Shown here in pieces: positions 1-4,895 of a stretch of 5,303 bases of DNA. The position numbers were made by a program, and so were the translations under genes. Below the pieces are notes generated by a model that ran no database searches, had not been told where the DNA came from, and was given only the letters and a program-made list of their open reading frames with translations. Origin of the DNA: Octadecabacter sp. (lineage in GTDB: Bacteria; Pseudomonadota; Alphaproteobacteria; Rhodobacterales; Rhodobacteraceae); contig DQCL01000073.1 in the NCBI GenBank assembly GCA_003533975.1, forward strand, positions 7,297 to 12,599, written 5' to 3'. Position 1 is the stretch's first letter, and the number at the start of each line of letters is the position of its first letter.

Positions 1-296
1 CACAGGTTTGAATGTGCTCCATAGCTAAGGGACACAGACGCCGAGGCGCGGGCGATTTCTTCGACAGCGACGACGTGGGCCAAGTACCCCATATCCGCAC
101 CACCTTGATCCTCGGGCACAGTGATGCCGAGCAAGCCGAGCTCGCCCATTTCTGTCCAAAGTTCTTCTGGGAAAAGATTGTCTTGATCCGTCTGTGCCGC
201 CAATGGCTTCACGCGATCCTGTGCCCAGCGATGCACCATATCACGCAGGGCATTCACATCTTCGCCCAAGTCGAATGTCATTGATCCGTAAAACAT
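1..296 (-). CDS. ivd: Acyl-CoA dehydrogenase, probably isovaleryl-CoA dehydrogenase (partial, N-terminus only)
   Basis: Reading the minus strand from an ATG at 296-294 gives 98 complete codons open to the window edge, so the C-terminal three quarters of the gene is missing. The fragment looks like the alpha-helical N-terminal domain of an acyl-CoA dehydrogenase: a start resembling MTFDLGEDVNALRDMVHRWA, then FPEELWTEMGELGLLGITVPED at residues 42-63, GGADMGYLAHVVAVEEIARAS at 65-85 and SVSLSYGAHSNL at 87-98. The last two blocks are typical of isovaleryl-CoA dehydrogenase, a FAD flavoprotein that oxidises isovaleryl-CoA to 3-methylcrotonyl-CoA in leucine breakdown. The catalytic glutamate lies beyond the window and cannot be checked. 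The start is 4 bp after the tetR stop, so the two are almost certainly co-transcribed. The purine-rich end of tetR (GAAAGG) can serve as ribosome binding site. A second ATG at codon 6 is a possible alternative start. Another acyl-CoA dehydrogenase subfamily is possible but less likely. Confidence 0.85.
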   Translation of the reverse strand, partial: MFYGSMTFDLGEDVNALRDMVHRWAQDRVKPLAAQTDQDNLFPEELWTEMGELGLLGITVPEDQGGADMGYLAHVVAVEEIARASASVSLSYGAHSNL

Positions 297-300
297 TGCC

Positions 301-900
301 TTACCTTTCGGGTGGAGTAGAGTAGGTCGCGCCGACGCTTTGCAATGCTGCTTGCACATAACATTCGACCACATCTGTGGGGGTTTGAGGGCCGGACTGG
401 CGGAACCACACGGTCACGCCTGCCAGCATGGACAAGACTGACCGTGCGTGAATGGCAGGGTCAGAAATTTTAAAGACTCCGGCATTTTGGCCATCCCGTA
501 AAATAGACCTTAATGCGGATTCGTAATCTTTGCGTTCTTTCAAGATATGCGCGGCACCATCCGGTTCCAGACTGCGCAATTCCATGTAAGCGATGAAGAT
601 ATCGTCCGAGTTGGCGATGTTATATCGAACATGACTGCGCACGAACTGCTCTAAACGGTGGGACGGATCCAGGTCGTCATTGAGTGGCGCAATAACCGCC
701 TCGTGGGAGCGGCTTAGGTTTTCTTGCATCACATCGACGAGGATCGCCTGCTTATTTGGGAAGTGGTTGTAGATGCCACCGGGGTGTTTCCCCACGTCTT
801 GAGCGATCTCGCGCATGGAAACGCCATTGTAGCCATGTTCCGCGAACAGGCTTCGCGCGGCATCGCGAATGAGGTTCTTGGTGGTGTGGCCAGTTGTCAT
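301..900 (-). CDS. TetR/AcrR-family transcriptional regulator upstream of ivd
   Basis: This 199-residue protein has the usual TetR length and layout. The N-terminal DNA-binding domain spans about residues 7-55 (TTKNLIRDAARSLFAEHGY, then the helix-turn-helix VSMREIAQDVGKHPGGIYNHF at about 27-47 and the NKQAIL that follows). The remainder is an all-helical ligand/dimer domain, and its C-terminal GVTVWFRQSG plus TPTDVVECYVQAAL resembles KstR2-type acyl-CoA-responsive regulators. No ribosome binding site precedes the ATG. The next in-frame ATG falls inside the helix-turn-helix, so this start is the only sensible one and the mRNA may be leaderless. The gene is followed after 4 bp by ivd. A TetR regulator heading a leucine-catabolism operon recalls LiuQ of Betaproteobacteria, but orthology is not claimed. 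The inferred role is ligand-responsive repression of itself and ivd through the palindrome at 913-926. Confidence 0.88.
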   Translation of the reverse strand: MTTGHTTKNLIRDAARSLFAEHGYNGVSMREIAQDVGKHPGGIYNHFPNKQAILVDVMQENLSRSHEAVIAPLNDDLDPSHRLEQFVRSHVRYNIANSDDIFIAYMELRSLEPDGAAHILKERKDYESALRSILRDGQNAGVFKISDPAIHARSVLSMLAGVTVWFRQSGPQTPTDVVECYVQAALQSVGATYSTPPER

Positions 901-906
901 GGGGCG

Positions 907-934
907 GATATAAATGAACGTTCATTCACGTCAA
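907..934 (-). promoter_or_regulatory. Predicted sigma70-type promoter of the tetR-ivd operon
   Basis: On the minus strand TTGACG (934-929) and TATATC (912-907) are separated by 16 bp, a good match to -35 and -10 boxes. Transcription would begin about 6-7 bases after the -10 box, which is the A of the tetR ATG at 900 or within a base or two of it. The bases between the -10 box and the ATG (CGCCCC) hold no ribosome binding site, consistent with a leaderless transcript. Confidence 0.6.
913..926. promoter_or_regulatory. Perfect 14-bp palindrome, candidate TetR operator
   Basis: AATGAACGTTCATT is its own reverse complement over all 14 bases. It lies precisely in the 16-bp spacer between the predicted -35 and -10 boxes of tetR. 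This is the placement and symmetry expected for an autorepressing TetR dimer, which would block RNA polymerase when bound. That it is bound by the adjacent regulator is inference. Confidence 0.7.
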
Positions 935-950
935 TGATCGTATTTCCGAT

Positions 951-969
951 GTGGGCGTTTCGTGCCCAC
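951..969 (-). terminator. Hairpin at the end of soxT, possible weak terminator
   Basis: GTGGGC (951-956) and GCCCAC (964-969) form a perfect 6-bp inverted repeat around a 7-base loop, with its edge at the last stop-codon base of soxT. It is the only strong stem between soxT and tetR, which lie on the same strand. No U-run follows on the minus strand (AUCGGAAAUA), so it is not a canonical intrinsic terminator. It could partly stop or protect the 3' end of the soxSRT mRNA. Confidence 0.35.
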
Positions 970-2024
970 TATTCAGCGGGCATGAAACCTTCAATGAGGT
1001 GCCTAAGGCCGAGGCGGGCACCAATAAACATGGACGCAAAGGCAAGTGGCGCTGAGAACGCCAGCAGTGAAAACGCAGAGAGGCCTTGGCCAATGCTGCA
1101 CCCCAATGCGATTGCCGCACCCGCGCCCATCATCGCCGCGCCAAAAATCTGGCGGCGCAGCTCACGCGGGTCTTCGCAGGCTTCCCAGCGGAAATGGCCT
1201 TTGATCAGGCTACCGATAAAGGCACCAAGCCAAACTCCCGCGACCGACCCGATCCCAAAGCTAAGCGTCTGACCCGAAGCGGTCATCGCATAGAGCATTG
1301 TTTCACCGATAGGGGCAGAGAAGGTGTGGGATACAACAGGCGTGCCATCAAAACCATTCGCCGCAATCCAGCTCGTGGAAATCCACGCACTGATAACGGC
1401 AATGCCGACGATTACAGACCAAAACATTGCACGTTTGTCGGTGCGCATAGTCGCGCTCGAAAGTGCAAGCGCGATCAAACCAAGCCCGATTGCAGAGCCA
1501 ATGGCCCAGACGGGGAGACCAGTAAAGCCATTGATAAAATGTGCGATACCTTGGGGTTCAAGCGCAGCGCTTTGCGGCGGAAATACCGTCACGCGAAACC
1601 ATGCAAAGGGCCCGGAAAGGGTCGCATAGGCCGCCATGCCCATGACAACCACGATGACGAAGGACCGTAGGTCGCCACCACCAAGCCGCGCAAGTGCACC
1701 AAAGCCGCAATTCCCGGCCATTGCCATTCCGTACCCGAACACAAGGCTTCCAAGGATCGTAGCGAGAGGGGCAACGTTCTGGCTCAGATAAAAGGAGGCC
1801 GTCGGTGTAACCAACCCGAAGGCGAGGCAAGCGAAAGTACCGAAAACGGCAGTGCCGATCGCAAGAGCCCACATCCGAAGGCGCACGTCACTGCGCCCGA
1901 ATGCATAGTCTTCAATTGCGCCGAGCGTACAAAACCGACCCAACCGTGCCGCCAGCCCTAGAAGAATGCCCCCAAAGGCACCGCCGAGCGCCGCAACAGT
2001 TCCATCACCCCAAGCATCCAGCAT
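969..2024 (-). CDS. soxT: SoxT, YeeE/YedE-family sulfur-compound transporter
   Basis: This 351-residue, very hydrophobic inner-membrane protein has roughly eight to ten predicted membrane helices. It carries the YeeE/YedE (DUF395, PF04143) signatures: RLGRFCTLGAIED around C32, AMAGNCGFGALARLGGGDLRS around C106 and ALGCSIGQGLSAFSLLAFSAPLAF around C309. In studied YeeE proteins three cysteines in such motifs relay thiosulfate through the pore, and all three are present here. C66 and C283 are additional. The length matches full two-repeat YeeE/SoxT proteins rather than the half-size form encoded as two genes. The ATG at 2024 is preceded by GGAGGA (2036-2031) with 6 bases of spacing. It is the last gene of a soxS-soxR-soxT set, 54 bp after soxR. 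Uptake of thiosulfate, or of an inducer for SoxR, is the likely role. The exact substrate is inferred. Confidence 0.88.
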   Translation of the reverse strand: MLDAWGDGTVAALGGAFGGILLGLAARLGRFCTLGAIEDYAFGRSDVRLRMWALAIGTAVFGTFACLAFGLVTPTASFYLSQNVAPLATILGSLVFGYGMAMAGNCGFGALARLGGGDLRSFVIVVVMGMAAYATLSGPFAWFRVTVFPPQSAALEPQGIAHFINGFTGLPVWAIGSAIGLGLIALALSSATMRTDKRAMFWSVIVGIAVISAWISTSWIAANGFDGTPVVSHTFSAPIGETMLYAMTASGQTLSFGIGSVAGVWLGAFIGSLIKGHFRWEACEDPRELRRQIFGAAMMGAGAAIALGCSIGQGLSAFSLLAFSAPLAFASMFIGARLGLRHLIEGFMPAE

Positions 2025-2030
2025 GGTGCG

Positions 2031-2036
2031 TCCTCC
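2031..2036 (-). promoter_or_regulatory. Strong Shine-Dalgarno of soxT
   Basis: On the minus strand GGAGGA ends 6 bases before the ATG at 2024, close to ideal. It fixes the soxT start and contrasts with the weak or absent sites in front of soxR and soxS. Confidence 0.75.
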
Positions 2037-2078
2037 CTAAATGACAAGACCGGCGCGTCCTACATCCCTGCGCGTCGA

Positions 2079-2414
2079 TCAGTCTTTGTTGCAGAATAGA
2101 TCGTAAACTACAGTTATGATCCGCTTACAGCGGTCATCCGTCAAGCTGTAGTATATCGCTTTGCCGTCACGACGTGGTTTCACCAGACCTTCCAAACGCA
2201 AACGACCCAGTTGTTGGGACACCGCCGCTTGGCGTGCAGACAGGAGGCTTTCAAGTTCATGAACAGATTTTTCACCGGTTGCGAGGTGGCACAGGATGAG
2301 AAGGCGGCCCTCATGTCCGATAGCTTTTAAAAAGTTTGTCGCAAGCGCAGCGCTTTCGACCATATTGTCGATCTCTGCTTCGCTAAGGCTGCTATCAAGG
2401 ACGGGTAAGGACAT
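2079..2414 (-). CDS. soxR: SoxR, ArsR-family sulfur-responsive repressor of the sox genes
   Basis: This 111-residue winged-helix protein has a typical ArsR length. ATNFLKAIGHEGRLLILCHLATGEKSVHELESLL (residues 25-58) leads into the recognition helix SARQAAVSQQLGRLRLEGLV at about 59-78, then the wing VKPRRDGKAIYYSLTD. The ArsR metal-site motif ELCVCDL is absent. Instead C42 and C108 occupy nearly the same positions as the two reactive-sulfur-sensing cysteines of SqrR (C41/C107) and the equivalent pair in SoxR/BigR. C96 is a third cysteine. In that family, persulfides cross-link the pair and release DNA. It lies between soxS and soxT, divergent from the structural sox genes, as in other alphaproteobacterial soxSRT-VWXYZ loci. 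Likely operators are at 2923-2943 and 4305-4325. The start at 2414 has only a weak ribosome binding site, but it gives the cysteine numbering expected for the family. Confidence 0.9.
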   Translation of the reverse strand: MSLPVLDSSLSEAEIDNMVESAALATNFLKAIGHEGRLLILCHLATGEKSVHELESLLSARQAAVSQQLGRLRLEGLVKPRRDGKAIYYSLTDDRCKRIITVVYDLFCNKD

Positions 2415-2527
2415 GTTACTAATCTGCTTTTGGGCGCGCGGTTAGGGCTTTTTCGCCAATTTCGGGTCTTTTACAGAGTTCTCTTCAGGTTTACGAGACT
2501 CGCAAAAATTAATAGTTTCAGCGTGCT
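2415..2527 (-). other. soxS-soxR spacer, no gene seen
   Basis: This 113-bp stretch separates soxS from soxR on the same strand and is longer than a usual intra-operon gap. I find no convincing -35/-10 pair on the minus strand, no copy of the candidate SoxR operator and no terminator. A short interrupted palindrome AGAG-TT-CTCT sits at 2475-2484. soxR may be transcribed from the soxS promoter, from an atypical promoter here, or from both. Confidence 0.5.
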
Positions 2528-2926
2528 TTAAGTGCCATCGCTGTCGGAATCGGTTTTCACTTCAAACGGGATGTTGTTCTGTTCAAGCATCATGCCAACA
2601 AGTCCCCAGAAAAAATCCTCTCCTGGGTATCCTTCAAGGCGCGATACTTCCTCGCCATCAACGAGCAACACAAACGTTGGGGTGAAATTGATCGCACGTG
2701 CGAGCGTAATGTCATCGGGTTGGGGGTCGGTAATATCCATCCGGCGTAGGGGCGCAGCGGCGCCTTCACCGGTCTTTTCATAAATAGGGCCGATCTGCGC
2801 ATTCCATTGTGCGCAATACACGCAGCCCGGTTCTTCGGCCATTAACAAGGTCGTTTCCGCCGGTGCCAAACTCGGCAGGACAATAAGTGCGGTTGCAGCG
2901 AAAGCTCTGGTCAATTGATAAAACAT
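2528..2926 (-). CDS. soxS: SoxS, periplasmic thioredoxin-fold thiol oxidoreductase
   Basis: This 132-residue protein has a signal peptide at about residues 1-23 (MFYQLTRAFAATALIVLPSLAPA, cleavage after APA), so the mature part is periplasmic. The thioredoxin-type active site is C35-V-Y-C38 in EEPGCVYCAQW, and the cis-proline loop is T82-P83-T84 in INFTPTFVLL. GEEVSRLEGYPGEDFFW after it matches the last strand and helix of the fold. SoxS of Paracoccus acts as a thioredoxin that interacts with the SoxY carrier cysteine and keeps SoxYZ active. The C-terminus is short, acidic and probably flexible (DSDSDGT). It is the first gene of the minus-strand sox operon. The start at 2926 gives a normal signal peptide, has no ribosome binding site upstream, and sits 7 bases after a predicted -10 box, suggesting leaderless translation. 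Confidence 0.88.
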   Translation of the reverse strand: MFYQLTRAFAATALIVLPSLAPAETTLLMAEEPGCVYCAQWNAQIGPIYEKTGEGAAAPLRRMDITDPQPDDITLARAINFTPTFVLLVDGEEVSRLEGYPGEDFFWGLVGMMLEQNNIPFEVKTDSDSDGT

Positions 2927-2942
2927 TCAATTATTGTAATAT
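2915..2942 (+). promoter_or_regulatory. Predicted sigma70-type promoter of soxVW(XY)
   Basis: On the plus strand TTGATA (2915-2920) and TAATAT (2937-2942) are spaced by 16 bp. The -35 box lies inside the first codons of the divergent soxS, and the -10 box shares bases 2937-2938 with the soxS -10 box. Transcription would begin near 2949, giving a leader of about 23 bases that carries an AAGGA ribosome binding site (2960-2964) eight bases before the soxV ATG. Confidence 0.6.
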
Positions 2943-2943
2943 G
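2923..2943. promoter_or_regulatory. Candidate SoxR operator, soxS-soxV site
   Basis: This 21-bp AT-rich element starts with ACATTCAA and is 15/21 identical to 4305-4325 upstream of soxX. Its core ATTC (2925-2928), 8 bases, TAAT (2937-2940) is one base off the ATTC-N8-GAAT pattern reported for SqrR. An imperfect palindrome TATT-GT-AATA (2932-2941) lies within it. It covers the -10 boxes of both divergent promoters. SoxR-family repressors are known to bind the soxS-soxV and soxW-soxX gaps in a related thiosulfate oxidiser, which fits. Binding itself is inferred. Confidence 0.6.
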
Positions 2944-2961
2944 AACCGAATATCGTTTCAA
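2933..2961 (-). promoter_or_regulatory. Predicted sigma70-type promoter of soxS(RT)
   Basis: On the minus strand TTGAAA (2961-2956) and TACAAT (2938-2933) are spaced by exactly 17 bp, each one or two changes from consensus. Only six bases (AATTGA) separate the -10 box from the soxS ATG, so the predicted start of transcription coincides with the start codon. Confidence 0.65.
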
Positions 2962-2972
2962 GGAAGCCTTAC

Positions 2973-3710
2973 ATGCAAGAAATCACATTCTTTGGAGCAA
3001 TGATTGCAGGGTTGCTGTCGTTCTTCACGCCCTGCATCCTTCCGATGGTCCCGTTTTACCTCAGCTATATGGCTGGCGTGTCTATGAGTGAGCTGCAAGG
3101 TGAGGACGATTTCCCACCGGGGACGCAACGCCGTTTGATTTTCTCAGCGATTGCATTTGCCTGCGGTGTGACCACGATTTTCATTCTGCTGGGCATGGGC
3201 GCTACGGCCGTGGGCGGCGTCTTTGGGCAATGGAAGGACGAACTACGTTGGGTCGCGGCGGCAATCCTAGTGTTGTTTGGGCTCCATTTCCTGGGAATCA
3301 TGCGCATCCCGCTTTTGTACCGCGAAGCGAAAATCGAAAGCAGTGCTAAGCCGTCCAACATTGTCGGGGCATATCTTATGGGGCTTGCATTCGGATTTGG
3401 TTGGACGCCTTGTGTCGGGCCAGCCTTGGCGTCGATCCTGATGATGGCCAGCGGGTTTGGCAACATCTGGGAGGGTGGGGCGCTGCTGGCGGTTTACGGC
3501 CTGTCGATGACATCGCCGTTTATTGTCGCGGCCTTTTTCGCGCGCCCGTTCCTTGGCTGGGCACAACGCAACCGCAAGTACCTCGGTGTTGTGGAAAAAG
3601 TGATGGGCGCGATGTTGATCGTCTTTGCGGTTCTCATCGCGACCAATTCAATCAACTACATCGCGGGTTGGTTGATCCGCACGTTCCCGTCGTTCACGAC
3701 TATTGGTTAA
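2973..3710 (+). CDS. soxV: SoxV, CcdA/DsbD-type membrane electron carrier
   Basis: This 245-residue inner-membrane protein has six predicted transmembrane helices, the CcdA-family size. The two redox cysteines sit in the diagnostic Pro-Cys motifs: FFTPC21ILPMVPFYLSYMAG in the first helix and GWTPC147VGPALASILMMAS in the fourth. C64 (FACGV) is a further cysteine not expected to take part. Proteins of this family accept electrons from cytoplasmic thioredoxin and pass them to periplasmic thioredoxin-like partners. In sox loci SoxV reduces SoxW. The ATG at 2973 follows AAGGA with eight bases of spacing. It is the first gene of the plus-strand operon and is followed after 11 bp by soxW. Another thioredoxin gene, soxS, is divergent from it, so SoxV may feed both. 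Confidence 0.92.
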   Translation: MQEITFFGAMIAGLLSFFTPCILPMVPFYLSYMAGVSMSELQGEDDFPPGTQRRLIFSAIAFACGVTTIFILLGMGATAVGGVFGQWKDELRWVAAAILVLFGLHFLGIMRIPLLYREAKIESSAKPSNIVGAYLMGLAFGFGWTPCVGPALASILMMASGFGNIWEGGALLAVYGLSMTSPFIVAAFFARPFLGWAQRNRKYLGVVEKVMGAMLIVFAVLIATNSINYIAGWLIRTFPSFTTIG

Positions 3711-3721
3711 GGAGACTTCTT

Positions 3722-4285
3722 ATGTTCCGTACAACACTCGCAGCCCTCGCTTTGCTTACGACATCTGTACATGCCGCTGAAATCGGCGACGACGGCTTGC
3801 ACGAGGCCCCTTGGATTGAAGAGACGTTCAAAGACCTGCGTGAGGATTTGGAAGAGGCCGAGGCGCAGGACAAAACGTTGATGGTCATTATTGAACAGCG
3901 CGGCTGCATCTATTGCACGAAGATGTACGAAGAGGTGTTTCCCGACCCGGAAATCACAGCCGCGTTGATGGATGACTTCTATGTCGTCCAGTTGAACATG
4001 TTCGGCGACATTGATGTGACTGACTTCGACGGAGAGACGATGTCAGAGAAAGATATAGTGCAGCGATGGAATGCAAATTTCACGCCGATGATTATGTTTT
4101 TTCCACCAGAAGTTGCGAGTGACATCACAGCAGATGACGCGGCGATTGTGTCGATGCCGGGTGCATTCGGGAAGTGGACGACATTGAATTTGCTGAACTG
4201 GATTCGCGAAGACCGCTATGAAGGGGACGAAACCTTTCAACGCTACCACGCGCGCATCCTGCAAGAGCGGGGAATCGTTGAATAA
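3722..4285 (+). CDS. soxW: SoxW, periplasmic thioredoxin-like protein
   Basis: This 187-residue protein has a signal peptide at about 1-19 (MFRTTLAALALLTTSVHAA). The thioredoxin-like domain has the active site C62-I-Y-C65 in EQRGCIYCTKMYEEVF and the cis-proline T121-P122 in NANFTPMIMFF. A charged helical segment (ETFKDLREDLEEAEAQDKT, about 34-52) precedes the active site, as in SoxW and related DUF255-like periplasmic thioredoxins. It probably takes electrons from SoxV and reduces disulfides or persulfides on periplasmic Sox proteins. In Paracoccus SoxW is reduced through SoxV but is not strictly needed for thiosulfate oxidation. The ATG at 3722 is preceded by AAGGAG (3709-3714), which overlaps the soxV stop. 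The reading frame is open further upstream, but that part lies within soxV in another frame and lacks a signal peptide, so this start is chosen. Confidence 0.9.
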   Translation: MFRTTLAALALLTTSVHAAEIGDDGLHEAPWIEETFKDLREDLEEAEAQDKTLMVIIEQRGCIYCTKMYEEVFPDPEITAALMDDFYVVQLNMFGDIDVTDFDGETMSEKDIVQRWNANFTPMIMFFPPEVASDITADDAAIVSMPGAFGKWTTLNLLNWIREDRYEGDETFQRYHARILQERGIVE

Positions 4286-4391
4286 AACACAAAATAACAT
4301 CGTCACATTCAAATAGTTGATTTTGTAGTTGCGTGTCTCGGGCACTGTGCGCTACGGTATACGCCAAGAGGACGGACTCTGGGAGGGGCCC
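4286..4391 (+). other. soxW-soxX spacer with candidate SoxR site
   Basis: This 106-bp gap interrupts the otherwise tight plus-strand operon. It contains the candidate SoxR operator at 4305-4325 and, at its end, the soxX ribosome binding site (GGGAGG, 4381-4386). I see no intrinsic terminator after soxW. No -35/-10 pair is convincing: TATACG (4358-4363) could be a -10 box, but its upstream partner (GTCTCG) is poor. A separate SoxR-controlled promoter for soxX is likely by analogy with other sox loci. Confidence 0.45.
4305..4325. promoter_or_regulatory. Candidate SoxR operator, soxW-soxX site
   Basis: The second copy of the element starts with ACATTCAA, which is identical in the two copies, and has 15 of 21 positions in common with 2923-2943. 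Its core is ATTC (4307-4310), 8 bases, GATT (4319-4322), again one base off ATTC-N8-GAAT. An inverted repeat TCAA-N4-TTGA (4309-4320) overlaps it. It is centred about 77 bp upstream of the soxX ATG. Confidence 0.58.
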
Positions 4392-4862
4392 ATGAAAAGA
4401 ACGATACTAACAGCCGCTGTTATAGGCTTGGGGACCATTGCGGTCGCCGAAACAGCACCAAATGAAATCACCTTCGGTGAGTATGGTCAGATCGAGACAT
4501 CTTTGTCCGGTCAGCCAGGCGATCCGGCGGCGGGTCTTGAGATCATGGTCGCACGTGGCAAAGGCAATTGCATTGCTTGTCACCAAGTGACCGCGCTTGA
4601 GGAATATCCATTCCACGGGGAAGTTGGCCCGTCTTTGGATTTCGTCGGCGAACGTTGGGAAGAAGCTGACCTTCGTGGCATCGTCGCAAGCGCGAAGATG
4701 ACATTCCCTGAATCGGTCATGCCGTCTTTTTACAAGACTGAAGGCTTCATTCGCCCAGGCAATGCCTACACAGGTCGCGCCGCAGAAGGTGAAATTGCGC
4801 CAATTCTGACCGCACAAGAAATCGAAGATGTGGTCGCTTACCTAATGACGCTGACCGAGTGA
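4392..4862 (+). CDS. soxX: SoxX, monohaem cytochrome c subunit of SoxXA
   Basis: This 156-residue periplasmic protein has a signal peptide at about 1-19 (MKRTILTAAVIGLGTIAVA, cleavage before ETAPNE). The single haem-binding motif is C60-I-A-C63-H64 in ARGKGNCIACHQV, and M110 in ESVMPSFYK is the likely distal haem ligand. The helix AQEIEDVVAYLMTLTE closes the cytochrome c fold. SoxX pairs with SoxA to attach thiosulfate oxidatively to the SoxY cysteine, with electrons passing to cytochrome c. The size and motif order are those of SoxX of Alphaproteobacteria. The ATG at 4392 follows GGGAGGGG (4381-4388). An in-frame TTG at 4329 would add 21 residues before the signal peptide and is rejected. 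soxY follows after 33 bp. Confidence 0.93.
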   Translation: MKRTILTAAVIGLGTIAVAETAPNEITFGEYGQIETSLSGQPGDPAAGLEIMVARGKGNCIACHQVTALEEYPFHGEVGPSLDFVGERWEEADLRGIVASAKMTFPESVMPSFYKTEGFIRPGNAYTGRAAEGEIAPILTAQEIEDVVAYLMTLTE

Positions 4863-4895
4863 TCGTCAGCTTTCGATAAAATAACAGGAGAAATC

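Noticed and set aside
12..284. Open frame of 90 codons on the plus strand
   Set aside because: It is antisense to the clearly recognisable isovaleryl-CoA dehydrogenase N-terminus, and its translation resembles no protein family.
724..1272. Open frame of 182 codons on the plus strand across tetR and soxT
   Set aside because: It runs antisense to two well-supported genes and across their promoter. The product is low-complexity and rich in Ala, Pro and Arg, as expected of a shadow frame.
1086..1670. Open frame of 194 codons on the plus strand within soxT
   Set aside because: It is antisense to soxT membrane helices. The product is rich in Arg, Lys and Asp with no recognisable motif.
2053..2076. 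Direct repeat GCGCGTC (2053-2059 and 2070-2076) in the soxR-soxT gap
   Set aside because: Seven bases of GC-rich sequence repeated twice is close to chance, and no promoter or operator symmetry accompanies it.
2948..2959. GAA-N6-TTC half-palindrome in the soxS-soxV gap
   Set aside because: The arms are only three bases and there is no second copy upstream of soxX, so the 2923-2943 element is the better operator candidate.
3401..3721. N-terminal extension of soxW back to 3401
   Set aside because: It overlaps soxV in another frame, has no signal peptide, and the ATG at 3722 has an ideal ribosome binding site and a clear signal peptide.
4329..4391. TTG start upstream of soxX
   Set aside because: It would place 21 charged residues before a normal signal peptide, and the strong GGGAGG site points to the ATG at 4392.
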